64,000 nucleotides of DNA from Eremomyces bilateralis CBS 781.70 (GCF_010015585.1 NW_022985108.1:1-64000); one strand, 5' to 3'. Positions 1-11,001 are shown, counted from the stretch's first letter. Numbers and translations: made by a program. The notes: generated by a model from the letters alone, not told the origin.

Positions 1-231
1 GCAATAGTCGATAATCACCCTCTCTTCTGTATTTGAGAGCTTTTTCGAATTCGGAACGCAATCGCTTCGTGGAAGTATTCCATTGCGGCGGTTACGGAGC
101 GTATCTTTGCTGACCTTGTAGGTTGCTGCTGCCGCTCGATTTGATCGAATTTGGTCTTGTTCGATAGCCATTTTAGCTAAATTGATACTAGCTTCGTTTG
201 AAGGTAATTCAACTTGTTGTTGTCGAGGCAT
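1..231 (-). CDS. Fot1/pogo-type transposase, N-terminal part (cut by window edge)
   Basis: The ATG at 231 opens a frame of 77 codons that reaches the window edge with no stop. It begins MPRQQQVELPSNEASINLAK and continues with a helix-turn-helix of the Psq/pogo type. Residues about 14-60 contain ASINLAKMAI, then NRAAAATYKVSKDTLRNRR, which matches the usual arrangement of a Psq helix-turn-helix followed by an arginine-rich turn. This domain binds the transposon ends; the DDE catalytic domain would lie off the window. No break is seen in the visible part. Family assignment rests on remembered motif pattern. Confidence 0.8.
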   Translation of the reverse strand, partial: MPRQQQVELPSNEASINLAKMAIEQDQIRSNRAAAATYKVSKDTLRNRRNGILPRSDCVPNSKKLSNTEERVIIDYC

Positions 232-271
232 TGCGAAAAGATGGTGATGATTGGAATTGTGGTATTGAAGT

Positions 272-303
272 GGCTAACTCGGTGGTTTGGCTAGCTCGGT
301 GGT
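272..303. repeat. Subterminal direct repeat of the transposon (two 15-bp copies)
   Basis: ggctaactcggtggt at 272-286 and ggctagctcggtggt at 289-303 differ at one base and are 17 bp apart start to start. They sit just inside the putative element end at 312 and probably form part of the transposase-binding region. Whether they belong to a terminal inverted repeat cannot be tested, because the other end is outside the window. Confidence 0.6.
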
Positions 304-314
304 GGATTACGTTA

Positions 315-640
315 GGCTGTAGATGTTATGCTGCATGATAAAACGTTCTTCGAATTCTAGGTCCTTGGCGTTGAGGATGTCCGTAGAGGTTCTTCTCCCA
401 GTCAACATCTTATGTTAACCATGTATTGTCTTCTTCCCTACGAACTCTTCCGAATCTAAGGAGAAATGCTGATTCTAGGGCCGATTCCTGGTCCCGAAAT
501 AGAATAATATTCTCTGGTCGGATGCTCTTCTAGACTATATCGAAGGCATGGACGGAGCAGACGGCTCGTGCTAATTGCGTTGCTAATCGAAATCGATCCG
601 AGAGAGAATGAGTTGACACGGACTAGTCATTGATCGTGGA
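315..640 (-). pseudogene. Decayed fungal kinase-like gene fragment interrupted by the transposon
   Basis: Reading leftward from about 640, one frame gives LSDRFRLATQLARAVCSVHA, then KSIRPENIILFRD, SAFLLRFGRVRREED and DWEKNLYGHPQRQG. Another frame then gives FIMQHNIYSL immediately before the transposon. This string is characteristic of fungal protein-kinase-like domains in heterokaryon-incompatibility-type proteins, where the catalytic loop is degenerate and a 'YxHPxRQG...MQHDIYSLG' stretch follows. There are at least two in-frame stops and one frame change, so the copy is dead. The remainder may resume beyond the transposon, outside the window. It lies tail-adjacent to the phosphatase stop codon at 651. 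Confidence 0.65.
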
Positions 641-650
641 GAACTGTTTT

Positions 651-3008
651 TCATATGAACCTCTTTTCGAAGCCGATCACCTTCCACTCGCCGGTTTCGG
701 TGTTAAGGGTCAGGTTGGAATGAGTAACCGCGCCATCCTTCAAAAATCCCGACTCAACTCTGCCGTCGGCCAACGGACGGCTTAAGCGGTTAGCGCCCGC
801 CTTGACGGTGAAATTGGCCAACGGAATCTCCCAAGCGTTTCGAGTGGCAACCGATGGGCTTCCATAGAACTTCGCTTGCACCTGCTTGGGCGAGACATGG
901 AGCTCGTAGTATCCGCGATAGTATCCCTCGACCCACTGGAGCTCCGCGTTGTTCGTCCCAAATTCTGTGGCCATGCTTTCGGCACTGGCAATGGTGTCGC
1001 CAAACCCGCCCGGGTTGCTGGTCACCGCTGTCCCGGCGAATTCGACGCCAACTGCCCCCTCTCCTGTGGCTGAGTCATATGGACGCTGCTCAACCCAGGC
1101 GAGGTCGCTGACCTACACGGGGTTAGATCGTGGGCGAAGGAAAGTCAGTGGCATTGACTTACCCAGTTCTTGTGAGAATCGCCTGCCAACATGATATTGT
1201 TCCCAATATTATTGTCATACAAATGCTTGTAAACCCGATCCCGATTGGCAGTGTATCCCTTCGAAGGTCAGCTTCTTCGCGTAGAATAGACCGGGTAAGC
1301 CTACATTCCAGTTGCCTGTAGCGATCGTAGGCTTTCCCTTTACTATGCGTTGGTTTCGAGAGAAAAGGATCTGGTTCCCAATCACTCGCCAGGTTGCTCC
1401 TCGCTTCTGGGACTGAGACAACTGATTATAGAACCAATTCTCTTGACGAGAGCCCATCAACGTGCGTGCGGCATGGCCTTTAAGAAGCTGGATATAATTA
1501 TCATTCCAGCCTAGACTTGTCGTCAGTACTCTATCCGCTAGTATGGCCATTGTCGACGATTGTAAAATTTTGGGGAAACGCACCAAGGTCCACGATGCTG
1601 CGATCGTAATTACGAGTGTCCAGCATAATTAGGTCCAAGGTTTTCCCAAGCTGGAAAGATCTCCAAATACGGAGATTGTCATCCATTTCCACTTGTCTGT
1701 TTGCCGTGTTACTGGATTGTCATGAGAACCTTCTAGTACAAACTTACCGAATGGGCATCCACTCAAAGTACGCTCTTACGGCATTCACCTTGCGCTGGTC
1801 AACGCTGATACCAGGACCGTCATTGAGGAATGACTCTTCTGTGTTGTTGAGCGCAGACATGCCATCCCTGTAGGCGTTGTTTGCAACCTCTACAAAATGT
1901 CAGACTAATCCCAATTGTGATACGATCCTCTTACCATGATCGTCCCACACCGGGATCCAAGCGAACTTTTCGTGGGTGGCCCGAAGATCGAGATCCAAAC
2001 GATGCTAAAAAAATCATGTCAAGTGCCAAACTAACGGTTATCACGAGCTTGGAGACTTACCTGACCAATTCGTGTCCGATAGTCGTACAAGGTGAAGATA
2101 TCGTGTGGCGGATCGGTCGCCCGTTCATCCTTCCCCAACTCACCGCGACCAATTTCATAGATGTAATCTCCGAGATGGACCTGACGCAAACAGGAATCAG
2201 CCATAGAACAGCATCCCTAGAATTCTAGAGCACCTACAACATAGTCGACATTGTCCTTCCTTGCCACGTTGCCGTACGCATTGAAGTATCCATTCGCTGC
2301 GTAAATTAGTCTTGCTCTCCTAACCTCACCAGCTTGGGAAACTTTACAGAAGTTGGCGCATGAAAATACGGCCAGCGAGATGTCTTTGCCATTGTCGTTT
2401 GCGTTCGGGCTCGTCTTTGTTCGACCGAGAGGACTCCGGATATCTGTGCCGCAGACATTGAATTGATACCAATATGTCGAAAATGGTTTTAGATTCTTCG
2501 CTTCAACCTAAAACCAATCAGTCGAAGCATTAGATATAGGAGAAGTGATACTTACTTTAAGTGTAAAGTCAATATCACTAGTCGTATATGCCGTACCCTT
2601 GTCGGCAACCTTTCGAGCTTCCTTATCCGAATACACCTTGTACTCAACGCAGATTGGGTTCTTCGATGCCTTGATATATGTCTCGGTATCATGGCTATAG
2701 TATGGCACATTGCCGGTGACAACCACGTCGCTCGTATCTGATTTCAGGGAGGGGGCAACGCGAGTCCACAGAATAACACTGTTCGGATAAGGATCGCCTG
2801 ACGCCACACCGTGGGTGAAATTTAGCTCTTTAGGATCGTACGCCTTATCATCCCTCTTCACGAATCGCCGCTGAATTTGAGGGATGTCGAGTCCAAGGCC
2901 GGAATGCCTTCGGGACGGGCTGCCATAATTGATATTGGCATCGAGACCCTCCCCTAGCACTTGTGCAACAAGAGCGAGGAGGGGGAAAAGTTCTTTTGCT
3001 GCCCACAT
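651..3008 (-). CDS. Secreted PhoD-type alkaline phosphatase
   Basis: Ten exons (complement of 651-1112, 1163-1258, 1305-1537, 1584-1696, 1748-1889, 1935-2004, 2061-2180, 2238-2296, 2348-2507, 2556-3008) join in frame to 635 residues. All nine introns are 46-57 bp with GT..AG ends. The start MWAAKELFPLLALVAQVLGE is a signal peptide, and an upstream TTG in frame is unlikely to be used. PhoD hallmarks follow in order: FTHGVASGDPYPNSVILWTR, YWYQF, AVFSCANF, VHLGDYIYE, a histidine-rich metal site at WDDHGEV, LIMLDTRNYDRS and MLAGDSHKNWVSDL. The family are Ca/Fe-dependent phosphodi- or monoesterases acting outside the cell. No regulatory site was recognised. The gene looks intact. Confidence 0.88.
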
Positions 3009-3800
3009 TGTGAGTGACAATATTGGCTTTGAAGAAAACAGAGCTCACTGGTTCATTCGACAACTTAGATATGGACAATGAAACATTATACCTATTAGTA
3101 TTCCTCGACTTCAGGCATCGGGGTAATTTCTTTCTACTCTCGGATGGTTCTCTAGCGTAGCACATCATAGAGGCAGAATATTTGCCAATCGAACGCATCG
3201 TTTCACACGCGTTGATAAGGGGCTAGGAAATTACTAAATTGCGTGTAGACTTGAAGGAAATCGATTAGTAAAAGTGGTTCTAATAGCAATTTAATACTCT
3301 GTAGGTCTAACTAACTATGCAATGATACTGTAGTAGTTTGTCAGCGATCATAGCTTGAACCGACTCGATGTCGTATGGCAGGGAACATGTCAGGTACTCC
3401 AACCGCAGGACCTCATAGCTGCCGCTAGTATCAAATAGAACTAGAATGTACTGTAGATACGGATAGTTATACGGAATCCCCCGCATCAAACGGATATAAT
3501 TAGCCCGACAAACTGTGGAAGCACGAAAAACCTCTTCTACTGGCGGATTCGAAGTCGACGACCTCGTTAGACCTGGACCCAAGTAATATGTCGCCATCGA
3601 TGAGGAAGTTGAGGACACGCCCTAGCACGACTAAATGCCTGCACACGTCCTCTAATCGCATCGAAAACGGGAAAGCGGGCAGCACTAATGCTATAGTCCA
3701 AATTGCAACATGAATTGAACTTTTGATGGATTATTGTGGTTGAAAAAAATTTGAACTGGACTGGATGAAGTCAGTCGATGAAATATCCCCTTCGCCGTCA
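3009..3800. other. No recognisable gene (3.0-3.8 kb)
   Basis: This stretch holds the phosphatase promoter side and short open frames of 60-100 codons on the minus strand (for example 3307-3618). Their products match nothing I recognise and their frames overlap without a sensible splice. I see no tRNA or repeat here. Confidence 0.5.
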
Positions 3801-4349
3801 CAGTGCTAATTTCGACATGGGTAAATCAAAGGTCTGACAGGGATATCAACAGATTTTGCAGGGATTTCCCCCCCCGACAATGCACTGCTAATTAGTGCAG
3901 AACCCACCCGTCTGTTCCCCCATAGCAAGCCTTGCGTTGCCTGCAATACAGCGGGTAGAGTATCAACACCGCGGGCTAGGAAACGGAAGGCCCTTAATGA
4001 GCTCTCTTTGAATACGATACGAGGCGTATCGCAAAGTCTGGATGGGCGTAAACAGAGTGCTCCCAAGACTGAATGGGGGTGTAGACGCTGTGAGATCCCA
4101 TTATGCAATACATGGCTATGCTGGTCTGATCATCTGACCGTCGCAGAAGGCGGCTAGGAGCTCTTTTTTTACGCTGAAAATTCCTGCCAGTACCTCTATG
4201 TCTATATATTTTAATTCTTCGATCTGTAGTGCTGGAAACCCTGAAGATTTACGCTGTTTCGTAGGCTTTGTAATTGTTACATTGAAATGGTCAGAATGGC
4301 GATGTTTACAGGGGTTTGCCAAGACAGACCCCTGTTGAAATTAGCACTG
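3801..4349. repeat. MITE-like element bounded by inverted repeats
   Basis: The 13-mer cagtgctaatttc at 3801-3813 returns as its exact reverse complement gaaattagcactg at 4337-4349. The match continues imperfectly inward for about 20 bp (shared pattern xACAxGGGT). A third related word, gcactgctaattagtgc, lies at about 3883-3899 and is itself palindromic. The enclosed 549 bp carry no convincing coding sequence. Ends beginning CAGTG resemble those of hAT elements, but I could not find a clean 8-bp target duplication. I therefore call it only MITE-like. Confidence 0.45.
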
Positions 4350-4931
4350 CAGTCGCGACGGCCAAGGGGATAAAGCAGATGCCCACGTACTGTCAGGTGC
4401 GGTCACCTTCGTTCGCCGTAGACCCCTGAGGAAGTGAGGTTGCTGTTGAATTACGAAGTAACGTTATGTGCTACCGAACTTGCATCCAAAAACGGCGGTT
4501 TCTGACGCCGTTTTCAGAGGGTTTTCCGCCTAGGCAAAACGCTCCTGTTTCGTTAGGCCTTACACCCACTCACAGTGCCGGGTCCTTGCTCCATGCAGTC
4601 CTCCTCAAACACTTGGGGGTTCAATTTTGGACTTCCAACTCTCGGTTTCCTCGACATTCAGAACTTCCATGCCTCCACGCTAATTTGGAAGCATGATGGT
4701 GTCAAACGCTATGGCTCCGCTGCGAGGTCTCTCTCTGTTTTCTCACATAATAAACAATATCGAAGCCCGTCGCTCGATGAATTGCTCTGTCATTCCCTTT
4801 TCTCTGTTCTCCTCTCTAGCGCTCTCGGCATTTCGCACGTCTAGATCGATCTCTATTATCTAGGAGCATTTGATAAATTCCACTTTACACTCCTATCGAG
4901 ACTGCTCCCTACATTGATCGCTGAGACCATC
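4350..4931. other. No recognisable gene (4.35-4.93 kb)
   Basis: Overlapping plus-strand frames of 75-90 codons at 4466-4844 have no recognisable motif. The stretch separates the MITE-like element from the recombinase relic. Confidence 0.4.
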
Positions 4932-5515
4932 GTAATGGGAAGGAGGAACAAGTCGCACCGAGGCGCCAAAAAGGATACACTACGAGACGCTGCGTACTAT
5001 GAATCGCTCTATACAGATGACCTAACCCCAGCATTGCGCCCTATCATAGACGCAATAGAAAAAGGAGTCCGCTCTATATGGAGGAAGTGGACAGAGTATG
5101 TATTAATGGCTAAGATTTACCAAGTTCTTAACTAACTGTCCATAACTCTGACTAAATATTGTTCGCTCCAAATCCTTGACCCCGATGCTCTTACCCGCCT
5201 GCAAAATATTAGCGTGGCCGAGATCCGGCGGTTCATGCATTGGTATCTGGACAGTCATGCCGTGACGAAGCTGAGTTCCTTGTATGTGTTGATGCGTTAC
5301 TGGCGGATGATGTATGCTCGGAAGTTGTACCAACGGCTTGACCTTGTCCTCGCTTTGGATATGAAAGATGTAAGGCCGTGGTTCCCTTTCTAGGGACCCT
5401 CTCTTAGTAACGTATGAGCAGTTCATTAGCACCGTCCTCAAAGTCGAGTATAATTTGAGTGAAGATATGAAAGACAAGCCTGTCACGAATGTGGACGATG
5501 TATACTTACTACTGT
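4932..5515 (+). pseudogene. Decayed DUF3435 (tyrosine-recombinase-related) gene
   Basis: From the ATG at 4932 the frame reads MGRRNKSHRGAKKDTLRDAA, then YYESLYTDDLTPALRPIIDA and VRSIWRKWTEY. After stops, another frame gives ILDPDALTRLQNISVAEIRR, FMHWYLDSHAVTKLSSLYVL and MRYWRMMYARKLYQRLD. A last piece reads DKPVTNVDDVYLLL near 5475-5515. These blocks, in this order, are the N-terminal half of the fungal DUF3435 ('FluG-domain') family, related to tyrosine recombinases that include Starship captains. Several stops and frame changes break it and the catalytic C-terminal half is not seen. A single nearby captain-type relic does not prove a Starship. Confidence 0.7.
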
Positions 5516-5599
5516 AGAAGTATGAATACGTGATTGATTTATCTATCTAGGAGTATGGGAGGCCTCGGAGGAATAGGAGGCAACCACACATGATACTAG

Positions 5600-8085
5600 C
5601 CGTATTGGATGTCACCTGACTCCCAACCTCTAGAGGATTACCTCAGCAAGCTCAGGCTATTTGTGGTCGTGCCTGAGGCAACGAACCGCGCTATACCTAG
5701 TTTGTATGGTCCTAGACCAAATAGCCGGATGGTGTCGCAAGATGCCCCTGTTGGTTTCTACTGCCCTAATTAGATGATAAAAAGTGCAAAGATGGTGTAC
5801 AAATGCCCGGTAAAGGATAAGGGGAAATTGAATTGAGAATTGCAAGAGGATAGAAATAGTGGCTGCTTAAGTACTCCAGGTCCCTGCGGTGCAAGACGCT
5901 CTGGACTCGTTATCCTATCGCCATGGCTCGACTGCTCTTCTACCTGCATGCGCAACCCTCGCATCTACCCCTGATTTTGCCTCGCCGCCCTTGCCGCCAG
6001 TCCACGATTTGCAAGAGGATATGCATTCTGCACCTAAGGCATGAATATACCATCCTGTCCTGGTTAGCGTGCCATTAGTGATATTGTTTGGAGGGTGCGT
6101 CCAAAAATAGTGGAAGATGAAGCGGTAACATTGATTGGTGTTAATGCGGTCTGCTTGATATCTTTCGTTTCCTTCCCCCTTTCAGTCCGCGACCAGTGAC
6201 GGCCAGATATGATATGCGATGACGCTCTCGTCCCTATGCACACGCCAAAGGTTGGAAGAGAAAATTACTCTTCCAAAATTCCATCGTCACTGGATCCGAG
6301 GTCGCACGCAAGCTGCTTGACGCAAAGATAAGGGGCTGCCTCTGCCTATGAGACCGCGTGGTTGCGAGGAGTGTAATGATTGGGTTGGAAGCAATCTCGA
6401 TGGCCGTGCTGGGCCGCCAACCTCGAGCAGCCGCATCGGTCGTCAGTGGACCGTTGTCGTGCGGGCAGATTCAGCTGCTCACGTCCGGATGACCGTGGAA
6501 ATTCTAGTTCGCGAGACCACATGCAATGGCAACCGAGCAATTGGATCCACAGGCTTTCAAGTTCGCATGGATGAATTGGCGTGCTGGCTGGAACAGCCAC
6601 ACCACAAACCCCTCCATTCGTCAAGATGCCTCACCGTCATCGTCAACGTCGGTGTTACCGATGTCACCTGGTTCGGCCTCACCGGATGCTTTGAGCACTG
6701 TCAGGTGGACTGTGACCGAAACTCTTACGTACGAATAGCAGGTTGCAAGCGAGCGACCGTGGCGCCTCTCATACCAAGGTTCCAAGCCAGAGACAGACTG
6801 GGGCATTGACGTCCACATCCAGCTTCCTATTTGATCCCAGAACGCCCATGCCGGTGTCTGTATGAAACCACAGTTGATTCAAATGAGCTGAAGGGATCGG
6901 GCGATCACGATCATCATTATGCCATCATAATCATGCGATGCACGGCGTGGTGTGGCCGAGCACTAAGCTTAGCCGGTTCGAAAATGGGCGTCTCTAGTTA
7001 TAGATAATGCAGTATTATTGCAGACGCTGTCTAAGTCGAAATCGACGAGGGAGGCCGGAAAAGTCGAGGTGCGAAGGTGCACACATGATCCATAAAGTAA
7101 TGAGAAGGAATATGGAGGGCGGTTGGTGACCGTAGTTCATGGCCAATGCTCAGGGTTCTTAGAAAGGGATGGAGAGAAGCGACCACGCTGAGACGAACGG
7201 GGATGGATCCAGCAGTTCAAGCCCATTAAGCTCGAAGTTCGAAATGCTGTGCAACGCAGAAGCGATGGGTCTTAGGAGACGGGGACGCCGAAGAATGAGT
7301 GCTCTCTAGGAGCCTGTTAGTTCTGCTACATTGCGGCGAAGAACTCTGATACACTGGGAAGAAACTCAACATGAAAGGTGGAACTGAAGCTCACCATCCA
7401 GAAGGCGTTACGAAAGGGGAGCGAGCCGTAAAGCATGGAATGGCAAAAGAGGGGGAGAGATTTCGCCCAAGGCGTAGCGAGGGTCAGCAGGGGATTCAGC
7501 CGTGCAAATGGTGCGTGCAAGGGTCGACCGGTGGACAATGCAAATTTGAGACGCGGCGAAGCAAGAGAAAAAGGGGAAGCCGAAGGGTGGAGGAAGAGGT
7601 GGTTCAGATTTAAGAGGCGATAGACGGTGGTATTTATGTTCTGAGGATTTGAAGGTTTGAAAACGGAAAACAGCGCTATACTTGATAGGGTGGCGCTAAA
7701 CTATAAACGGAAGTTCGGTACCACGCAGATTACGTAGTAATTAAGGCGACAGGGTGAATACCTGCAACGCCATGTCAAAGCCGTGGACTAGTGGCGCAGC
7801 ATTGACACGCACGCCGCCCTTTTCGGCTGGGTCGTCCGCCACAACCTGATGCTCCTCCACCAGGGATAGAGAACTAAAGGCAGATACGGCCGTCAATATC
7901 AAATCCGATACAAGCAGATCAAAATTGGTAAACCAGCTATTAATTCCTAAGCAGAAGTTTATTTCTTGCTTGATTGACATGGGAAAGGCCCTCGATTGAT
8001 AACGATGTGAAAGAGCTTGGAAACTAACATCTATCGCCCATAATCAATCACCTGGGCTCTTAAGACGTCCTGAAGCCTCGCAACC
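5600..8085. other. Gene-poor stretch (5.6-8.1 kb)
   Basis: No frame here shows family motifs. The longest are 6348-6809 (+, 153 codons), which overlaps equally long frames on the other strand, and 7741-7980 (-, 79 codons, starting MSIKQEINFCLGINSWFTNF). The latter could be a small gene or a relic, but nothing identifies it. The final part holds the Apm3 promoter. Confidence 0.45.
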
Positions 8086-9843
8086 ATGGGGACTATAGAC
8101 GTCGTCTACATATTCGACGAGCATAACACCCTTCTCCTCTCTCACCACTACCATGGATCCCCTCCATCCGCGAAGGTTCTGTTGAACACCTACCTCTCCC
8201 ACTCCTCACCCCGCCCCTCCGTCCTCTATGTCCCAAGCACCCACCCACCATGCATCCTCTGCTCCATGGTTCAAGACCGTCTCCTATTTCTCACTCCTCT
8301 CTCTCATGATATGGACCCGCTCATAGCGCTCGAGTTCCTTCACCGCGTGGCCGACGCGCTGGAGGAGTTCCTGGGCTCCCCGCTACTAGCTAGTCGGATT
8401 GAGACGCAGTATGATGTCGTCGCGCAGTTGCTGGGTGAGATGTGTGATGCGGGTATAATGAGCGTCACGGAGCCCAACGCGTTACGGGACCTGGTGGATG
8501 TGGGTGTGGGGTTGATGGGCAAATTTCTCGGAGGCGTTGGATTACCTAGGTATATCCCATCATCCCTTGAGCCACAGAACAATTTATCAAAGATGGGATT
8601 ATTGACCCTTTTCGAATTCAGCGCTTCACCATCACTATCATCAGCACCCGGTTCCAGCCTATCCTTCAAACCCCCCGGCTCCGACACCAACCAACTCGCC
8701 ATCCCCTGGCGCCGCGCCAACGTCCGCCACACCAGCAACGAGCTCTACGTTGACATTGTCGAGTCCGTCACCGCTATCCTCGCCCCCTCCGGTCGCCCGC
8801 TCGCCGCCCGCGCCCACGGCACTATAGTCTTCACCGCCAAGGTCTCCGGCGTCCCCGACCTGATCCTGCAGCTCACCACGCCCGGCGGCCGGATGAACGT
8901 CGCGCATACCATGCAGCTCCCGGTGTTCCATCCGTGTGTGCGGCTCGCAAGATGGAAGGAGCATCCCGGGGAGCTAAGCTTCGTACCGCCGGATGGGAGG
9001 TTCGTGTTAGCGGGGTATGAGGTGGATTTGCTTGGAGCGGACTATCTGACGCGGGCGATGCATGATCCGAATTATAGGTCGGACTTGCATTTACCGGTGT
9101 CTATTGAATTGAACAAGTCGCTCGGACCGGACGCGTTGGATTTTGAGGTCAAGATGTCGCTGGACCTGAGCTTCGTGAAGGTCTCGTCCTCGTCGAGTAC
9201 TGGGTTGGGGGCCGGCCTTGGTCGGGCAAAGAGCGCCGGCTTGAGACCGAGTACCGCGACCAGTGGGACGTCTGCACAGCCGACGTTGGAGGAGATCGTT
9301 GTGAGCGTGCCGATTCCGAGTGGGGTGAGGAATTTCAGCGAGATGAAGGCGAGTCGCGGGGAGGCGACGTATGCGCCTGGGGACGGGACGCTGGAGTGGC
9401 GAATATACGGCAAGGAGGCGTCAATGCTGATGAATGGCGTGCATAGTGTCTCCGGTGGCGTGGTTGCGACACTGAGGTGTTCGGTGGTTGGACAGCCTAA
9501 TGTCGGGGAGGTCGAGGAGCCGTTTGCGCCGCCGAAGGAGAAGTGGGACTATGATGAGGGCGGTGATGATGCCTACCAAGCGGAGGCAGGGAGTGGGAAG
9601 AGCACGGGGAAGAAATCACCGAGCGATGAGAAGCTCTCAAGGATAGCCGCGAAGAACGCAGAGCTGATGCCATCGTCGGCATCAGTCAGCTTCCAGGTCA
9701 AGGGATGGTTGCCCAGTGGAATCAAGGTGGAGAAGCTTGCCATCGATATGCCGAAGAGTAAAGGCATAGGCGCTGGCGTACAACCATACAAGGGCGTGAA
9801 GTATCTAGCTGTAAGCAAGGGCGGTGTTGAGATTAGATGTTGA
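8086..9843 (+). CDS. apm3: AP-3 adaptor complex subunit mu
   Basis: One uninterrupted frame of 585 codons, starting in a good context (caaccATGGGG). Residues about 1-150 form the N-terminal longin-like half (MGTIDVVYIFDEHNTLLLSH, then EFLHRVADALEEFLGSPLLA). Residues about 205-585 form the mu-homology domain, opening with the hallmark IPWRRANVRHTSNELYVDIV. An acidic/serine-rich insert at about 485-525 is a usual fungal variable loop. The protein is the cargo-sorting medium chain of AP-3, which carries proteins from Golgi or endosomes to the vacuole and lysosome-like organelles. It is somewhat longer than animal AP3M (about 418 residues), as expected in filamentous fungi. No introns are needed and no damage is seen. 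Confidence 0.9.
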   Translation: MGTIDVVYIFDEHNTLLLSHHYHGSPPSAKVLLNTYLSHSSPRPSVLYVPSTHPPCILCSMVQDRLLFLTPLSHDMDPLIALEFLHRVADALEEFLGSPLLASRIETQYDVVAQLLGEMCDAGIMSVTEPNALRDLVDVGVGLMGKFLGGVGLPRYIPSSLEPQNNLSKMGLLTLFEFSASPSLSSAPGSSLSFKPPGSDTNQLAIPWRRANVRHTSNELYVDIVESVTAILAPSGRPLAARAHGTIVFTAKVSGVPDLILQLTTPGGRMNVAHTMQLPVFHPCVRLARWKEHPGELSFVPPDGRFVLAGYEVDLLGADYLTRAMHDPNYRSDLHLPVSIELNKSLGPDALDFEVKMSLDLSFVKVSSSSSTGLGAGLGRAKSAGLRPSTATSGTSAQPTLEEIVVSVPIPSGVRNFSEMKASRGEATYAPGDGTLEWRIYGKEASMLMNGVHSVSGGVVATLRCSVVGQPNVGEVEEPFAPPKEKWDYDEGGDDAYQAEAGSGKSTGKKSPSDEKLSRIAAKNAELMPSSASVSFQVKGWLPSGIKVEKLAIDMPKSKGIGAGVQPYKGVKYLAVSKGGVEIRC

Positions 9844-10642
9844 GTCAATGAAATGCTGCTGAGTTCAGGACATAAGTTGCATGTGAATACCAATTGCGAA
9901 AAATAAAACGGCCTTGGCAGGAATCGAACCCTCCCGTAGAATTCGCCCAATGTACCTCTCAACTCCCCATTTGCCCTTTATAGAGCGCTAGCTCATCCCC
10001 CCAAGCAAAAAGAAAGAATCAGACTGCAAAATAGCAAAACTATAAGCTCTTGGGAGCCCTAGGGAGTCCTTCTTCCGAGCGTTGTTTACGAATCACCACC
10101 GTTGCCGCAACGGTGTAGATCATCTCAATGCTCCCAAGAACCTTTCCAGCTGTACTTGACAGTATTCGTGTGCCACGTCGAGATATTGCAGCCGAGCCAC
10201 CATAAGGTGGCGGAGGGGGCTACCAACTAAGACACTCTGCCATTTCCTGCTGATCAGTTATCAGTTTAAATCAATTATATATTAAATCTGTAGATGTGAA
10301 CTGGACAGCATCATGCAACTCACTTACTGGTGAATGCTCCTAGTACTCTCCTTCTTCCCTTCGGTCATTATTTGACCCGTCAAACCCAATTCCATCTCCT
10401 AGGCACTGTGTTTACTTGGATTTTGCGAATGCAGAACACAGCGCCCAGCTCACCTAACTAGCAATTCACCCCAATGGCAGGGTCACATGCACGCATCAAC
10501 ATCACAAGACCTCAATTTTCCACTTGAACAAGTTCCAAATCTCATATTGATACTGGTTCAACCATCGTATAATACATCGCCCCCAAGTCTTCACCTCGGC
10601 ATGATTTTCCACCTCCTAGTCTATTCTTCGCAATCCAATCCA
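9844..10642. other. Intergenic, 3' ends of convergent Apm3 and Cox9
   Basis: No coding signal. At 9915-9940 a short word resembles a minus-strand tRNA T-arm but the rest of a tRNA is missing. The stretch probably holds the two 3' untranslated regions. Confidence 0.5.
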
Positions 10643-11001
10643 TCATTGAGAAGCCAACGCCGATTGCCTCTCTTGCTCGATCTTCGCGTAGAAAGCGTCG
10701 CGGTGTCGCACGGCCGGGACATGGTATCCTGTAGGAAATGAGAAGCCGAGCGAATGATTGGGATGCGATGTGGGGGCTTCGATATCAATACGTACCGTAC
10801 CACCAGGCGTAGCCAGCTGCTGTACCAAGACCTACAACTCGTGTCAGTGCAAATCCAGAATATGATGAGGTATACACGTACCAATTGAAACACTCAGGTC
10901 GATAACCAAGCCCCGTCGGAGCATCTACGTTCTGTGAGTTAGCCGGTGGTTGTTGGGCATGGACATGGACCACGTACACCAGTGATGGGTTTGACAGCCA
11001 T
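10643..11001 (-). CDS. cox9: Cytochrome c oxidase subunit VIIa (Cox9)
   Basis: Four tiny exons (complement of 10643-10728, 10796-10831, 10882-10924, 10978-11001) join to 62 residues: MAVKPITGMLRRGLVIDLSV, then SIGLGTAAGYAWWYGYHVPA, ending in a charged tail AFYAKIEQERQSALASQ. This is the fungal Cox9 pattern: a short matrix-side N-terminus, one membrane helix containing GLGTxxGYxWWYGYH, and a charged C-terminal tail. It is a structural subunit of complex IV in the inner mitochondrial membrane. The first coding exon is only 24 bp. All three introns are 50-67 bp with consensus ends. Cox9 lies head-to-head with TAF8, with 396 bp between start codons. Confidence 0.88.

Larger units (their letters stand above)
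1..312 (-). mobile_element. Fot1/pogo-type (Tc1/mariner) DNA transposon, end inside window
   Basis: The element's 5' end lies at about 312 and the rest runs off the left edge. A transposase reading frame starts at 231 and stays open to base 1. Between start codon and outer end lie two copies of ggctaRctcggtggt (272-286 and 289-303), typical of repeats found in or next to terminal inverted repeats. A TA dinucleotide at 313-314 fits the TA target duplication of this superfamily. Outside it, sequence similar to a kinase-like gene begins at once, so the element appears to have inserted into that gene. The open frame and lack of obvious C-to-T decay suggest a fairly recent copy. The far end cannot be seen. 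Confidence 0.75.

Noticed and set aside
6348-6809. 153-codon plus-strand gene
   Set aside because: Overlapped by similar-length frames on both strands, with no motif or plausible promoter.
6935-7000. Serine-type tRNA on the plus strand (gtggccgagc ... ggttcgaa)
   Set aside because: Only about 50 bases separate the two ends, with no anticodon arm or paired acceptor stem.
9910-10005. tRNA gene on the minus strand (word gggttcgattcct)
   Set aside because: The T-stem has a mismatch, and no matching acceptor 5' half or anticodon arm lies at the right distance.
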